Positions 42,865 to 51,118 of a DNA stretch of 64,000 nt are shown here, piece by piece; position 1 is the stretch's first letter, and the number at the start of each line of letters is the position of its first letter. Source of the stretch: Candidatus Dormiibacterota bacterium. Lineage in GTDB: Bacteria > Chloroflexota > Dormibacteria > Aeolococcales > Aeolococcaceae. The stretch is taken from contig PLZA01000059.1 in assembly GCA_003153505.1 (NCBI GenBank), positions 1 through 64,000 on the forward strand, in the 5' to 3' direction. Position numbers and translations under genes: made by a program. The notes below the pieces were generated by a model, which was not told the origin of the DNA, ran no database searches, and was given only the letters and a program-made list of their open reading frames with translations.

Positions 42865-43879
42865 GGACGAGGTGGCCGTGGTCGGCCGCCGGGACGGCGT
42901 GGCGGAGCGCCTCGTGGTCGCTGCCGGGCTCCACCTCGAGACCCTCGAGATCAGCGGTGTCGACGTCGGAAGCGCCGGAGGCGTCGCCCGCGCAACGACC
43001 CAGTTGACGCGGGCCACCATCGCGGCGCGCCGGCTGCTTCGCCGGATGCGTCCGGATGTCGTCGTCGGAGCCGGGGGGTACGTCTCGGTGCCCGTGGTCG
43101 TCGCGGCGCTCGCCCAGCGCATTCCGGTGGTGCTTCTCGAGCAGAACGCCATCCCGGGGCGCGCGACCCGCATGCTCGCCCGGCGCGCCCGGGTGGTGGC
43201 AGCCTCGTTCGCGGAGACGGCGGCGCATCTGCCCCATGCCCGTGTCGTGCACACCGGAAACCCGGTCCGCGCCGAGATTCGGGGCATCACCACCCGGCCG
43301 ATCGGTGACCGGCTCCGGTCGATCCTCGTGACCGGCGGGTCCCAGGGCGCCAGAAGGCTGAATCGGGCTGTCGCCGGGTGCATGGTCGAGTTGCTGAGCA
43401 GCGACCCCGAGCTGAGCATCGTCCATCAGTGCGGCAGCCTCGACTACCAGGCGGTGGAGCGAGCCGCAGCGGCGCTGCCGCCGCACCTGGCCGCGAGATA
43501 TACCGCGCGTGCATTCTTCGACGACATGGCCGAACGGATCGCGCAGAGCGACCTGGTGGTCATGCGCGCCGGTGGATCGTCGATCGCCGAATGCTCGGCG
43601 CTCGGCCGGCCGATGATCGTCGTTCCTTACCCGCACGCCGGCGGTCACCAGCGCCACAACGCGGCTCTGTACGTCGCCGCCGGCGCCGCGCTGCTCATCG
43701 ATGACGCCGAGTGCACCCCCGAGCGTCTCGCCGCCGAGATCTCGGCCCTCGTCGCCGACCCCGCGCGATGGCGGGCAATGGGCGGCGCGAGCCTCGCGCT
43801 CGGCCTTCCCGACGCAACCGACTCGGTGGTGCGGCTCATCGTCGAAGCGGCGGGCCCGACCCGGAGCAAAGCCGCCTGA
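42776..43879 (+). CDS. murG: UDP-N-acetylglucosamine--N-acetylmuramyl-(pentapeptide) pyrophosphoryl-undecaprenol N-acetylglucosamine transferase MurG
   Basis: MurG adds GlcNAc to lipid I to make lipid II at the inner membrane face. The 367-residue GT-B enzyme has the first glycine-rich loop AGGGTGGHLTPALALA, GAGGYVSVPVV and EQNAIPGRATRML. It also has the second loop VTGGSQGARRLN and the donor-binding RAGGSSIAECSALGRPMIVV and PHAGGHQRHNA. The GTG at 42776 begins directly at the conserved sequence, so the 89-base overlap with ftsW is real. The stop is two bases before the next ATG. Confidence 0.96.
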   Translation: MRTLIAGGGTGGHLTPALALALALRSDRPEDEVAVVGRRDGVAERLVVAAGLHLETLEISGVDVGSAGGVARATTQLTRATIAARRLLRRMRPDVVVGAGGYVSVPVVVAALAQRIPVVLLEQNAIPGRATRMLARRARVVAASFAETAAHLPHARVVHTGNPVRAEIRGITTRPIGDRLRSILVTGGSQGARRLNRAVAGCMVELLSSDPELSIVHQCGSLDYQAVERAAAALPPHLAARYTARAFFDDMAERIAQSDLVVMRAGGSSIAECSALGRPMIVVPYPHAGGHQRHNAALYVAAGAALLIDDAECTPERLAAEISALVADPARWRAMGGASLALGLPDATDSVVRLIVEAAGPTRSKAA

Positions 43880-43881
43880 CG

Positions 43882-45282
43882 ATGCACGTGCATGTCCTGG
43901 GGATCTGCGGCTACGCCACGTTCGGCGCGGCGAACCTCGCCCGCCAGCGCGGCGACCGGGTGACCGGCTCGGACGACCACGCCTATCCGCCGATGAGCGA
44001 CGCCGTCACCGCCGCAGGCATCGAATGGGAGAACCGCAGTGACCCGGCCAACCTGGACCGGTGGGGCATCCCCGATCTCGTGGTGGTGGGCAACCAGACG
44101 CGGCCGGCGAACCTCGAACTCGAGGCTGTGCGTCAGCGCGGCATCCGCTGCGTCAGCGAGATCGAGTTCTACGTCAGCCTCGCCGGTGACCGGCTGCGCC
44201 TCAGCATCTGCGGCACGCACGGCAAGACGACCACCTCGGCGCTGCTGGTCCATATCCTCGAGCGAGCGGGCATGGACCCTGGATTCCGCCTCGGCTCGAC
44301 GTCGCTCGATGTCGGCGGCACCTCGAGGCTGGGCACGGGACCCTTCGTTTTCGAGGGCGACGAGTACACGTCGGCGCCGTGGGATCCCCGCCCGAAGTTT
44401 CTGCACACGATGCCGCAGGGCGCGTGCGTCACGCGCCTCGAGCTCGATCACCCCGACATCTACGCAAACCTGGATGCGTACCGCGAGCCATTTGTCGAGC
44501 TGGCCTCGACGATGCCGGCGGACGGCCTGCTCGCACTCTGCGCGGACGACCCGGAGTGCCTCGCGCTCCGCGAGTCGGCAGCCAGCGTTGTCGTCACCTA
44601 TGGCACGAAGGCCGGGAGCGACTGGTTGATCGTGGGCCCGCGCGAGCAGGACGGGATGCAGCGGTTTCGTGTCGAACGGAGGGGCGAACCCCCGCTCGAC
44701 GTCTTGCTCACGTTTCCCGGTCTTCACAACGCGCAGAACGCATGCGCGGCGCTCATCCTCGCCGAGTTCGCCGGTGTTGCTCCGGCCCAGGCCGTCGCCG
44801 CATGCGCGGACTTCCTGGGTCCCGCGCGCCGGTTTCAGGTTCTCGGCGAGGTCGCCGGCGTCGCGGTCGTCGACGACTACGCGCACCACCCCACGGAGGT
44901 CGCGGCCGCCATCGCCGGCGCCCGCCAGCGCTATCCGCGCCGCCGGCTCATCGCCGTACACACTCCCCACACCTACTCGCGGGTGAGCCGGCTGCTCGAG
45001 GACTACCGGACGAGCTTCGCGGGCGCCGACGTCGTGGTCATCGGTCCGATCGAGGAGGCTCGGGAGCGCGGCATGCCGAAGACGGTCTCCAGCCGGGACG
45101 TCGCCGATCGTGCCGGTCCCGCCCAGGCGGTGCATCTGGTCGAGTCGAGTGATGCGGCGGTGGACCTGGTCATGCGCATGGCTCGACCCGGCGACGTGAT
45201 CCTGGTGCTCTCCCTGGGCGGGTTCGACAGGCTGGCGCCGCGACTCCGCGATGCTCTGGAGGTGCAGGGTGTCCGCGGTTGA
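43882..45282 (+). CDS. mpl: Mur ligase of Mpl/MurC type in the murC position
   Basis: This 466-residue Mur ligase has ATP loop ICGTHGKTTT (K115), FEGDEYTSA, LELDHPDIY and VDDYAHHPTEV. It lies where murC should be, but its N-terminus (HVLGICG, then VTGSDDHAYPPMS, then VVVGNQTRPAN) and the WDPRPKFLHTMP segment resemble Mpl more than typical MurC. Mpl attaches recycled L-Ala-D-Glu-meso-DAP to UDP-MurNAc, whereas MurC adds L-alanine. No other MurC is in the window. It may serve as MurC despite its Mpl look, or the organism may use both. It overlaps murB by 14 bases. Confidence 0.85.
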   Translation: MHVHVLGICGYATFGAANLARQRGDRVTGSDDHAYPPMSDAVTAAGIEWENRSDPANLDRWGIPDLVVVGNQTRPANLELEAVRQRGIRCVSEIEFYVSLAGDRLRLSICGTHGKTTTSALLVHILERAGMDPGFRLGSTSLDVGGTSRLGTGPFVFEGDEYTSAPWDPRPKFLHTMPQGACVTRLELDHPDIYANLDAYREPFVELASTMPADGLLALCADDPECLALRESAASVVVTYGTKAGSDWLIVGPREQDGMQRFRVERRGEPPLDVLLTFPGLHNAQNACAALILAEFAGVAPAQAVAACADFLGPARRFQVLGEVAGVAVVDDYAHHPTEVAAAIAGARQRYPRRRLIAVHTPHTYSRVSRLLEDYRTSFAGADVVVIGPIEEARERGMPKTVSSRDVADRAGPAQAVHLVESSDAAVDLVMRMARPGDVILVLSLGGFDRLAPRLRDALEVQGVRG

Positions 45283-46189
45283 TTGGCTCGACATGTTCCC
45301 CGGCGTGGTGTGCGACGAGCCACTCGCGCGCCACAGTCAATTCGGCGTGGGCGGTCCGGCGCGGTGGTTCACCACCACCCGGGAGGTCGTCGTGCTTGCC
45401 GAGCTGCTCCGCCGCTGCACCGAGTCCGGAATCGCCGTGACCGTGATCGGGGCAGGCAGCAATACGCTCATCAGCGACGATGGCATCGATGGACTTGTGG
45501 TGCGCCACAACGACCGCGGGCTCCGAGTGACCGATGACCACACCGTGGAGCTCGGGGCCGGCTGCATGATGCCGCGCGTGGCGTTGGACTGCGCGTCTCG
45601 CGGACTGGCGGGCATCGAGTTCGGCATCGGCGTGCCGGGCACCTGCGGGGCGAGCGTTTACGGCAACGCGGGCGCGTTCGGCACCGAGATGGCCGACGTG
45701 GTGATCGATTGCACGTCGCTCGATCCGGGCGGGACGCCGGTGACGCTGAGTGCCGAGGCGTGCGACTTCGGTTACCGCCACTCGCGTTTCAAGGACGACC
45801 TCCGCGCCAACGTGATCGTCAGCGCGCGGCTGGGCCTGCATCCCGACGATCCGCAGAAGGTCAGGGAGCGCACCGACTCGATACAGGCGGAACGCAAAGC
45901 GTCCCAGCCCTACGGTATTCGCAGCCTCGGCAGTGTCTTCAAGAACCCGCCCGCCGACAAGGCGGGGCGGCTCATCGAGGCCGCGGGCCTGAAGGGACTG
46001 CGATCCGGCGGCGCGCAGATCTCTCCGAAACACGCGAACTTCATCGTCAACGTCGATCACGCAAGCTCGGCGGACGTCCTCCACCTCGTGCAGGTGGCGC
46101 ACGACACCGTGCGCGACCGATTCGGGGTCGAGCTCGAGCAGGAGATCATCGTGCTCGGCCGTGCGCCATCGGGTGACCGGCGTGGCTGA
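45269..46189 (+). CDS. murB: UDP-N-acetylmuramate dehydrogenase MurB
   Basis: MurB reduces UDP-GlcNAc-enolpyruvate to UDP-MurNAc using FAD and NADPH. The 306-residue protein has a PCMH-type FAD domain with VIGAGSNTLISD and the GVPGTCGASVYGNAGAFG loop. FGYRHSRFK follows, then IRSLGSVFKNP, which carries the catalytic Ser, and an AGLKGLRSGGAQISPKHANF segment. GTG 45269 lies inside the previous gene by 14 bases; a GTG or ATG further upstream is less likely. The stop overlaps the ddl start region by eight bases. Confidence 0.96.
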   Translation: MSAVDWLDMFPGVVCDEPLARHSQFGVGGPARWFTTTREVVVLAELLRRCTESGIAVTVIGAGSNTLISDDGIDGLVVRHNDRGLRVTDDHTVELGAGCMMPRVALDCASRGLAGIEFGIGVPGTCGASVYGNAGAFGTEMADVVIDCTSLDPGGTPVTLSAEACDFGYRHSRFKDDLRANVIVSARLGLHPDDPQKVRERTDSIQAERKASQPYGIRSLGSVFKNPPADKAGRLIEAAGLKGLRSGGAQISPKHANFIVNVDHASSADVLHLVQVAHDTVRDRFGVELEQEIIVLGRAPSGDRRG

Positions 46190-47375
46190 TCGGATCAGGG
46201 TCGGCGTGTTCTTCGGGAGCCGTTCGGTCGAGCACGAGGTTTCGGTCATCACCGCGATGCAGGCGATGGCCGCATTGCCCGCTGACCGGTTCGTGCCCGT
46301 GCCGGTGTACATCGCCAAGTCGGGCGCGTGGTACACCGGCGAGGAGCTGCTCGAGCTCGAGCGCTACAGAGACGTCGAACGATTGATCGCCGCATCCACG
46401 AGGGTCACGATGCGCCCCGATCCGGGCGGTGGTGGCGAGCTCACGGAGGTGGACGCACGCCGTGGTCTGCTCGGCGGATCCGCTCGTACGGTCGCGCGAT
46501 TCGACGTCGCCATGCCCCTCGTGCATGGCTCGAACGGAGAGGATGGGACGCTGCAGGGCCTGTTCGAGCTGGCGGCGCTGCCCTACTGCGGCTGTGACGT
46601 TGCGGCGGCAGCCGTGAGCATGGACAAGCGCCTGTCTCGAACGACGCTCCGAGGCGCCGGAATCCCGGTGCTCGACGATGTCATGGTGTCGCGCCAGCGC
46701 TGGCTGGACAGCGCGGACGCCGTCTGCGCCGAGCTCGCTCAGCAGCCCGGCTTCCCGTTGTACGTGAAGCCGCGGCGCCTCGGCTCGAGCATCGGTGTTG
46801 CGCGGGTTGAGGGCGACGCGCAGTTGCGCAACGCGCTCGAGGTTGCGTTCGGCTACGACACCTCAGTGCTGGCCGAGCCCGCACAGGACGGCAGTATCGA
46901 GATCAACTGCTCGGTGCTCGGATGGGGCGACGATCTGCAGGTGTCGGTCTGCGAGCAACCGGTGAGCAGCGGAACGCTCAGCTACGCCGACAAATACCTC
47001 AGCGGTGCCAAGGGAAAGAGCGGCGTCAAGACGCCGGCGGGCGGGATGAAGAACTCGCAGCGGATCATCCCCGCACCGATATCGGAGTCACTCACCCGGC
47101 GCATCCAGGACACCGCGCTGTCTGCATTTCGCGCCATCGGCGCTGCGGGGGTGACCCGGGTCGACTTCCTCGTCTCGCCCGAGCGCGACTCCTTCGTGGT
47201 CAACGAGCTGAACACCCTCCCCGGGTCGCTGTCGTTCTACCTCTGGGAAGCGTCGGGGATGCGCTTCGACGAGCTGCTGACGCGTCTCATCGAGATGGCG
47301 ATGGCCCGGCACCGCGAGCAGCAGGCAACCACGTCGTCGATCGACACGTGGCTGCTCACCGGTCGGCCCGCCTGA
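46182..47375 (+). CDS. ddl: D-alanine--D-alanine ligase
   Basis: This is a 397-residue ATP-grasp enzyme that makes the D-Ala-D-Ala end of the peptide stem. Signatures are VFFGSRSVEHEVSVITAMQA at the N-terminus, LVHGSNGEDGTLQGLFEL and VKPRRLGSSIGV. Near the C-terminus are TRVDFLV, NELNTLPG and SFYLWEASG. GTG 46182 is the preferred start, since it begins right before the conserved VGVFFGSRSVEHE. It is slightly longer than the Escherichia coli enzyme, like many Gram-positive Ddl proteins. The next gene starts 29 bases later. Confidence 0.96.
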   Translation: MADRIRVGVFFGSRSVEHEVSVITAMQAMAALPADRFVPVPVYIAKSGAWYTGEELLELERYRDVERLIAASTRVTMRPDPGGGGELTEVDARRGLLGGSARTVARFDVAMPLVHGSNGEDGTLQGLFELAALPYCGCDVAAAAVSMDKRLSRTTLRGAGIPVLDDVMVSRQRWLDSADAVCAELAQQPGFPLYVKPRRLGSSIGVARVEGDAQLRNALEVAFGYDTSVLAEPAQDGSIEINCSVLGWGDDLQVSVCEQPVSSGTLSYADKYLSGAKGKSGVKTPAGGMKNSQRIIPAPISESLTRRIQDTALSAFRAIGAAGVTRVDFLVSPERDSFVVNELNTLPGSLSFYLWEASGMRFDELLTRLIEMAMARHREQQATTSSIDTWLLTGRPA

Positions 47376-47404
47376 ACGGCGACCTGAGCGGGGAGGGCGT
47401 CACC

Positions 47405-48190
47405 GTGGCCGGGTCCACGGGAGAGATCCCCCGCGCCGCACTGGACGACCGCGGTCAGGGACATCCGCTCCTGCTCCTCCACGGCTGGGGGGTGTCATCG
47501 GAGCTGTTCGCGCCGATCCTCGACGCCCTCGAGTCCGGCCGCCGGCTGATCGTTCCGGACCTGCCGGGCTTCGGCGCCACCCCCGAGCCGGATGCACCCT
47601 GGTCGGTACACGACTACGCCGCATGGTGCGTCGCGCTGCTCGACCGGCTCGGCATCGAGACCTGTGACCTGATCGGTCACTCGAACGGCGGCCGGATCGG
47701 GATCGTCATGGCCGCTGCCCATCCGCGGCGCGTGCGACGCATGGTCCTGGCCGGCAGCGCCGGCATCCGGCCGAAGCGGACCCTCCGCAGCGCGGCACGG
47801 GTGCGCTCGTACAAGGCGCTCCGTACGCTCGAGCGATCGGGGGTCATGCCGGGCTTTGTGCGCAGGGCCGCCAGGCGACGTGCGGATCAGCGCGGCTCTG
47901 CCGACTATCGCGCCGTGACCGGCGTGATGCGCGGGACGCTCGTCCGCATCGTCAACGAGGATCTCCGCGCGCTGCTGCCGACCCTGCACCTGCCGGTGCT
48001 GCTCATCTGGGGCGATCGGGACACCGAGACGCCGATCGACGACGGCAGGCTCATGGAGCGCCTCATCCCCGACGCCGGCCTGGTCGTCTTCGAGGGCGCC
48101 GGTCACTACGCGTACCTTGAACAACCCGGGCGCTTCTGCCGGATCGTCGAGGTCTTCCTCAGCGACCAGCAGAGCGGGAGCACGGCGTGA
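47405..48190 (+). CDS. Alpha/beta hydrolase within the dcw cluster
   Basis: This 261-residue serine hydrolase is embedded between ddl and the MurF-like gene. It has the oxyanion-hole motif LHGWGVSSELF, the elbow IGHSNGGRIG with the nucleophile Ser, an acid in WGDRDTETP and catalytic His in EGAGHYAYLEQP. It has no signal peptide, so it acts in the cytoplasm. The strict GTGA overlap with the following gene ties it to cell-wall synthesis. A role on a lipid or peptide intermediate is possible but not shown. GTG 47405 is taken as the start. Confidence 0.83.
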   Translation: MAGSTGEIPRAALDDRGQGHPLLLLHGWGVSSELFAPILDALESGRRLIVPDLPGFGATPEPDAPWSVHDYAAWCVALLDRLGIETCDLIGHSNGGRIGIVMAAAHPRRVRRMVLAGSAGIRPKRTLRSAARVRSYKALRTLERSGVMPGFVRRAARRRADQRGSADYRAVTGVMRGTLVRIVNEDLRALLPTLHLPVLLIWGDRDTETPIDDGRLMERLIPDAGLVVFEGAGHYAYLEQPGRFCRIVEVFLSDQQSGSTA

Positions 48191-49851
48191 GCCCGCTCGT
48201 CGGCCCGCTCGTCGCCCTGGCGGCGGTCGTCTGGCTGATCCTGATCTTCCGGATCGTCCTGGTCGCGGCGCGGATGTTCCAGATCGAGGAGTACGAATCC
48301 GTCAGGTTCCTGCGTTGGGGGCTGACCCGCGAATGGCTGGCGCATCGCGCCGTGTGGCTCGGCCTCCTCGTGGGCGCGGTGGCGCTAAGCGTCGCCGCCA
48401 TACTTCCGGCCGCCCGCCCCGTCAGCATCGCGATCGCGTGGCTCGTGTCGGCGGCCGCCGCGCAGTTCACGTGGCGCTGGACATCGCCGAAACGGCCGTT
48501 GGTGATGACCGCGCGGATGCGCCGCCTGCTCATCGCCGGCGGGTTCCTGGCTGTGGTGCTCGCCGCAGGGCTCGCGCTCGGCATCGTCGCCCTCCACCCG
48601 ATCGTCTCGGTGATCCTGGTGCTGATCGCGGCGGGCCTGGTCACGAGCCTCAGCGAGATCCTCCTGGTTGCTGCCAATGTCGTCACCAAGCCTGCCGAGT
48701 CGCGGATACGCCGGCACTATCTCGCGCTTGCCAGGGCGCGCATCGCGACGGTGGCCCCGGTCGTGATCGCCGTTGCCGGCAGCTTCGGCAAGACGAGCAC
48801 GAAGCACATCCTCGCGCAACTGCTCCAGCCGAACGTCAACACGCTGCCGACCCGCAAGAGCTTCAACACGCTGATGGGTGTGACCCGCGTGATCAATGAG
48901 GACCTCACGCCCGAGCACCGGGTGTTCATCGTCGAGATGGATGCCTATGCGCCCGGCGAGATCGCCGCGATGAGCGATCTCGTGCACCCGCGGGTGGCGA
49001 TCATCACGGCGATCGGTCCGCAGCACATGGAGCGCTTCGGCTCGCTCGATCGCATCGCCGGCGCTCTCTACGAGGTCGCGCTGGCGCTGCCCGCCGATGG
49101 GACGTTGATCCTCCACACCGGTGACGCGTCCGGCGCTGCGCTCGCGGCGCGCGCGCGCTCCGAGGGGCGGCGGCTCGTCCGGTATGCGCTCGCCGGCAAC
49201 GGCGAGCCCGTTGACGCGGACGTCGTCGCATCCTCGATCACCATCGACTCGCAGGGCGGGAGGTTTCGCTGGCGCTGGGAGGCGGAGGGCCTGGATCGCA
49301 AGGTCACGATCCCGCTGCTCGGACGCCACCAGGTGGCCAACGTCAGCGCGGCTCTGGCAGCGGTGCGGACGCTCGGCTACAGCATCGACGACGCGATCAC
49401 TGCTGCAGCGTCACTGGAACAGGTCGAGCATCGCCTTCAGTTGATGGCGACTGCGGGACCGCTCACGGTGATCGACGACTCGTACAACGCCAACCCGGTC
49501 GGCGTGCACAACGGCCTCGAGGTGCTTGCGTCGATGAGCGGAGCGCGCAAATTCCTGATCACACCAGGGCTAGTCGAGCTCGGCGACGTCGAGGAGGCCG
49601 AGAACCGGCGCTACGGTGAGCACGCCGCGACGGTATGCGACCACGTGATCGTGATGTCGGCACGGACCAGCGCTGCGCTGTGCGCCGGTCTGCGCGACGG
49701 CGGGATGTCCGAGGATCGTATCCACGTGGTCGAGACGCTCGACGATGCAACCAGGCTGCTCCAGACCATCTCGCGCCCCGGGGACGTCGTTCTCTTCGCC
49801 AACGACCTTCCGGACACGTATCTCCCGGCGTCACGCGCAGGTCATGCATAG
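48187..49851 (+). CDS. murF: MurF-type ligase with an N-terminal membrane domain
   Basis: This 554-residue protein combines about five membrane helices (residues about 6-30, 56-75, 79-96, 114-136 and 139-165) with a Mur ligase core from about 188. The core has the ATP loop AVAGSFGKTSTK (K202), IVEMDAYAPGEI, IGPQHMERFGS and the MurF hallmark DDSYNANP at 430-437. Then comes a C-terminal domain with LELGDVE-like LVELGDVEEAENR. The usual MurF N-terminal substrate domain is missing and replaced by the membrane part. It most likely adds D-Ala-D-Ala at the membrane. GTG 48187 overlaps the hydrolase stop. Confidence 0.85.
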   Translation: MSPLVGPLVALAAVVWLILIFRIVLVAARMFQIEEYESVRFLRWGLTREWLAHRAVWLGLLVGAVALSVAAILPAARPVSIAIAWLVSAAAAQFTWRWTSPKRPLVMTARMRRLLIAGGFLAVVLAAGLALGIVALHPIVSVILVLIAAGLVTSLSEILLVAANVVTKPAESRIRRHYLALARARIATVAPVVIAVAGSFGKTSTKHILAQLLQPNVNTLPTRKSFNTLMGVTRVINEDLTPEHRVFIVEMDAYAPGEIAAMSDLVHPRVAIITAIGPQHMERFGSLDRIAGALYEVALALPADGTLILHTGDASGAALAARARSEGRRLVRYALAGNGEPVDADVVASSITIDSQGGRFRWRWEAEGLDRKVTIPLLGRHQVANVSAALAAVRTLGYSIDDAITAAASLEQVEHRLQLMATAGPLTVIDDSYNANPVGVHNGLEVLASMSGARKFLITPGLVELGDVEEAENRRYGEHAATVCDHVIVMSARTSAALCAGLRDGGMSEDRIHVVETLDDATRLLQTISRPGDVVLFANDLPDTYLPASRAGHA

Positions 49852-49906
49852 GGCGGTCACGCCGGCGTTCCCTGGGCGATAATCGACGCGGCCCCGTGCG
49901 GCTTCA

Positions 49907-49942
49907 ACGTCTCAGCACACGTCTCAGCACACGTCTCAGCCT
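49907..49942 (+). repeat. 12-bp tandem repeat upstream of ftsQ
   Basis: ACGTCTCAGCAC is repeated exactly twice (49907-49918 and 49919-49930), and a third copy ends in CT (49931-49942). The repeat is in the 129-base gap between the MurF-like gene and ftsQ. The gap also holds a GATAAT (49878-49883) that may be a -10 element. Confidence 0.6.
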
Positions 49943-49980
49943 GCGTATATGCATCGTCCCCACCGCACCGAGCACGTCTT

Positions 49981-51105
49981 GTGAGCACCGAGGTGCTCGA
50001 CGAGCGCTCGCGCCACGTCGCCCTCGTCCGCGCTCAGGCTGCACTCATCGCCGACTCCTCGCGAGCGGTGCGCAGGTTGGTGCTCAGCCCGGGAGCGAAG
50101 CTCAGCCCCTCGCCGCGCAAGCGCCGTCACGCTCGGCGCAGACCTGCGCCGGCAGCGCCTCCCGTCGCCAGGCGCCACACCTCGTGGCGACGGCGGGCGG
50201 TCGCTGCGGCTGCGCTGACCGTCCAGGTCGGCCTCCTGGCACTTGCGCTGACCCTCCCGGGGTTCCAGGTGCGCCAGGTCACCGTGGTCGGCACCCGGCT
50301 CCTCACCACTGGGGCGGTCGTCGCCGCCGCGGAGGTTCCCCAGCAGAGCATCTTCACGATCAACGGGGCGGCGATCCAGGGTCGGGTCCAGGCACTTCCC
50401 TGGGTCGCGAGCGCAGTGGTCACAACGCAGCTCCCTGCCACCGTGGAGATCTCCGTCGTCGAACGCACGCCGATGCTGCGCATCCGCCGCGACGGGACGG
50501 ACACGCTGGTGGCCAACGACGGAGCGACGCTTCCAGGGATCGACGCCACTCCTGCCGCTCGCAGCGGCATCCCGGTGCTCATCGACGATCGAGCCGGATC
50601 GCCGCAGCCGATCAACCCGCTCCTCGTGGAACTGCTCAGCTCGATCTCCCAGCGTTTCCAGGCGGTGTTCGGATGCTCGGTAGCCGCATTCCTCTGGGGG
50701 AGTGACGACGTCGTCAGCCTCTGGACGAGCACCGGATGGCGCGCTGTATTCGGCCACCTCGACACCCAGGATGCCCTGCAAGGCCTCCCGGCGCAGATCG
50801 AGGCGCTGGCAGCGCTGAAACGGCAGCTGAACTTCGTCAAGCCCAACTTCGGCTACGTCGACCTGGAGGCGCCGTCGGCCCCGGTGAGCGGCGGCCAGCC
50901 CGGCCTGCCTGCGGAGGTGACCGCCGCACTCCTGCCCGTCGCACCGGCTGTCCAGCCCGCGCCCGCGGACTCTTCGGTGGCGCCGCCGACCGCGCCACCG
51001 ACCCCGCGGCCGACGCCGACTCCCTCGCCGACGCCGAGCACGACACCGTCATCCGGGATCACCCTGATCACCCCTCCTCCGAGCACGCCCAAGCCGTCGC
51101 CCTGA
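49981..51105 (+). CDS. ftsQ: Cell division protein FtsQ
   Basis: FtsQ is a bitopic divisome protein that links early and late division proteins. The 374-residue protein has a cytoplasmic basic part of about 70 residues and one membrane segment (about 72-92). A POTRA domain (FQVRQVTVVGTRLLTTGAVV) and the FtsQ beta domain with WVASAVVTTQLPATVEISVVERTP follow. The C-terminal 60 residues are a Pro/Thr/Ser-rich tail. The GTG start lacks a good ribosome binding site. It is the last gene of this part of the cluster and converges on metF. Confidence 0.87.
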   Translation: MSTEVLDERSRHVALVRAQAALIADSSRAVRRLVLSPGAKLSPSPRKRRHARRRPAPAAPPVARRHTSWRRRAVAAAALTVQVGLLALALTLPGFQVRQVTVVGTRLLTTGAVVAAAEVPQQSIFTINGAAIQGRVQALPWVASAVVTTQLPATVEISVVERTPMLRIRRDGTDTLVANDGATLPGIDATPAARSGIPVLIDDRAGSPQPINPLLVELLSSISQRFQAVFGCSVAAFLWGSDDVVSLWTSTGWRAVFGHLDTQDALQGLPAQIEALAALKRQLNFVKPNFGYVDLEAPSAPVSGGQPGLPAEVTAALLPVAPAVQPAPADSSVAPPTAPPTPRPTPTPSPTPSTTPSSGITLITPPPSTPKPSP

Positions 51106-51118
51106 TGGATCCGCGGGT

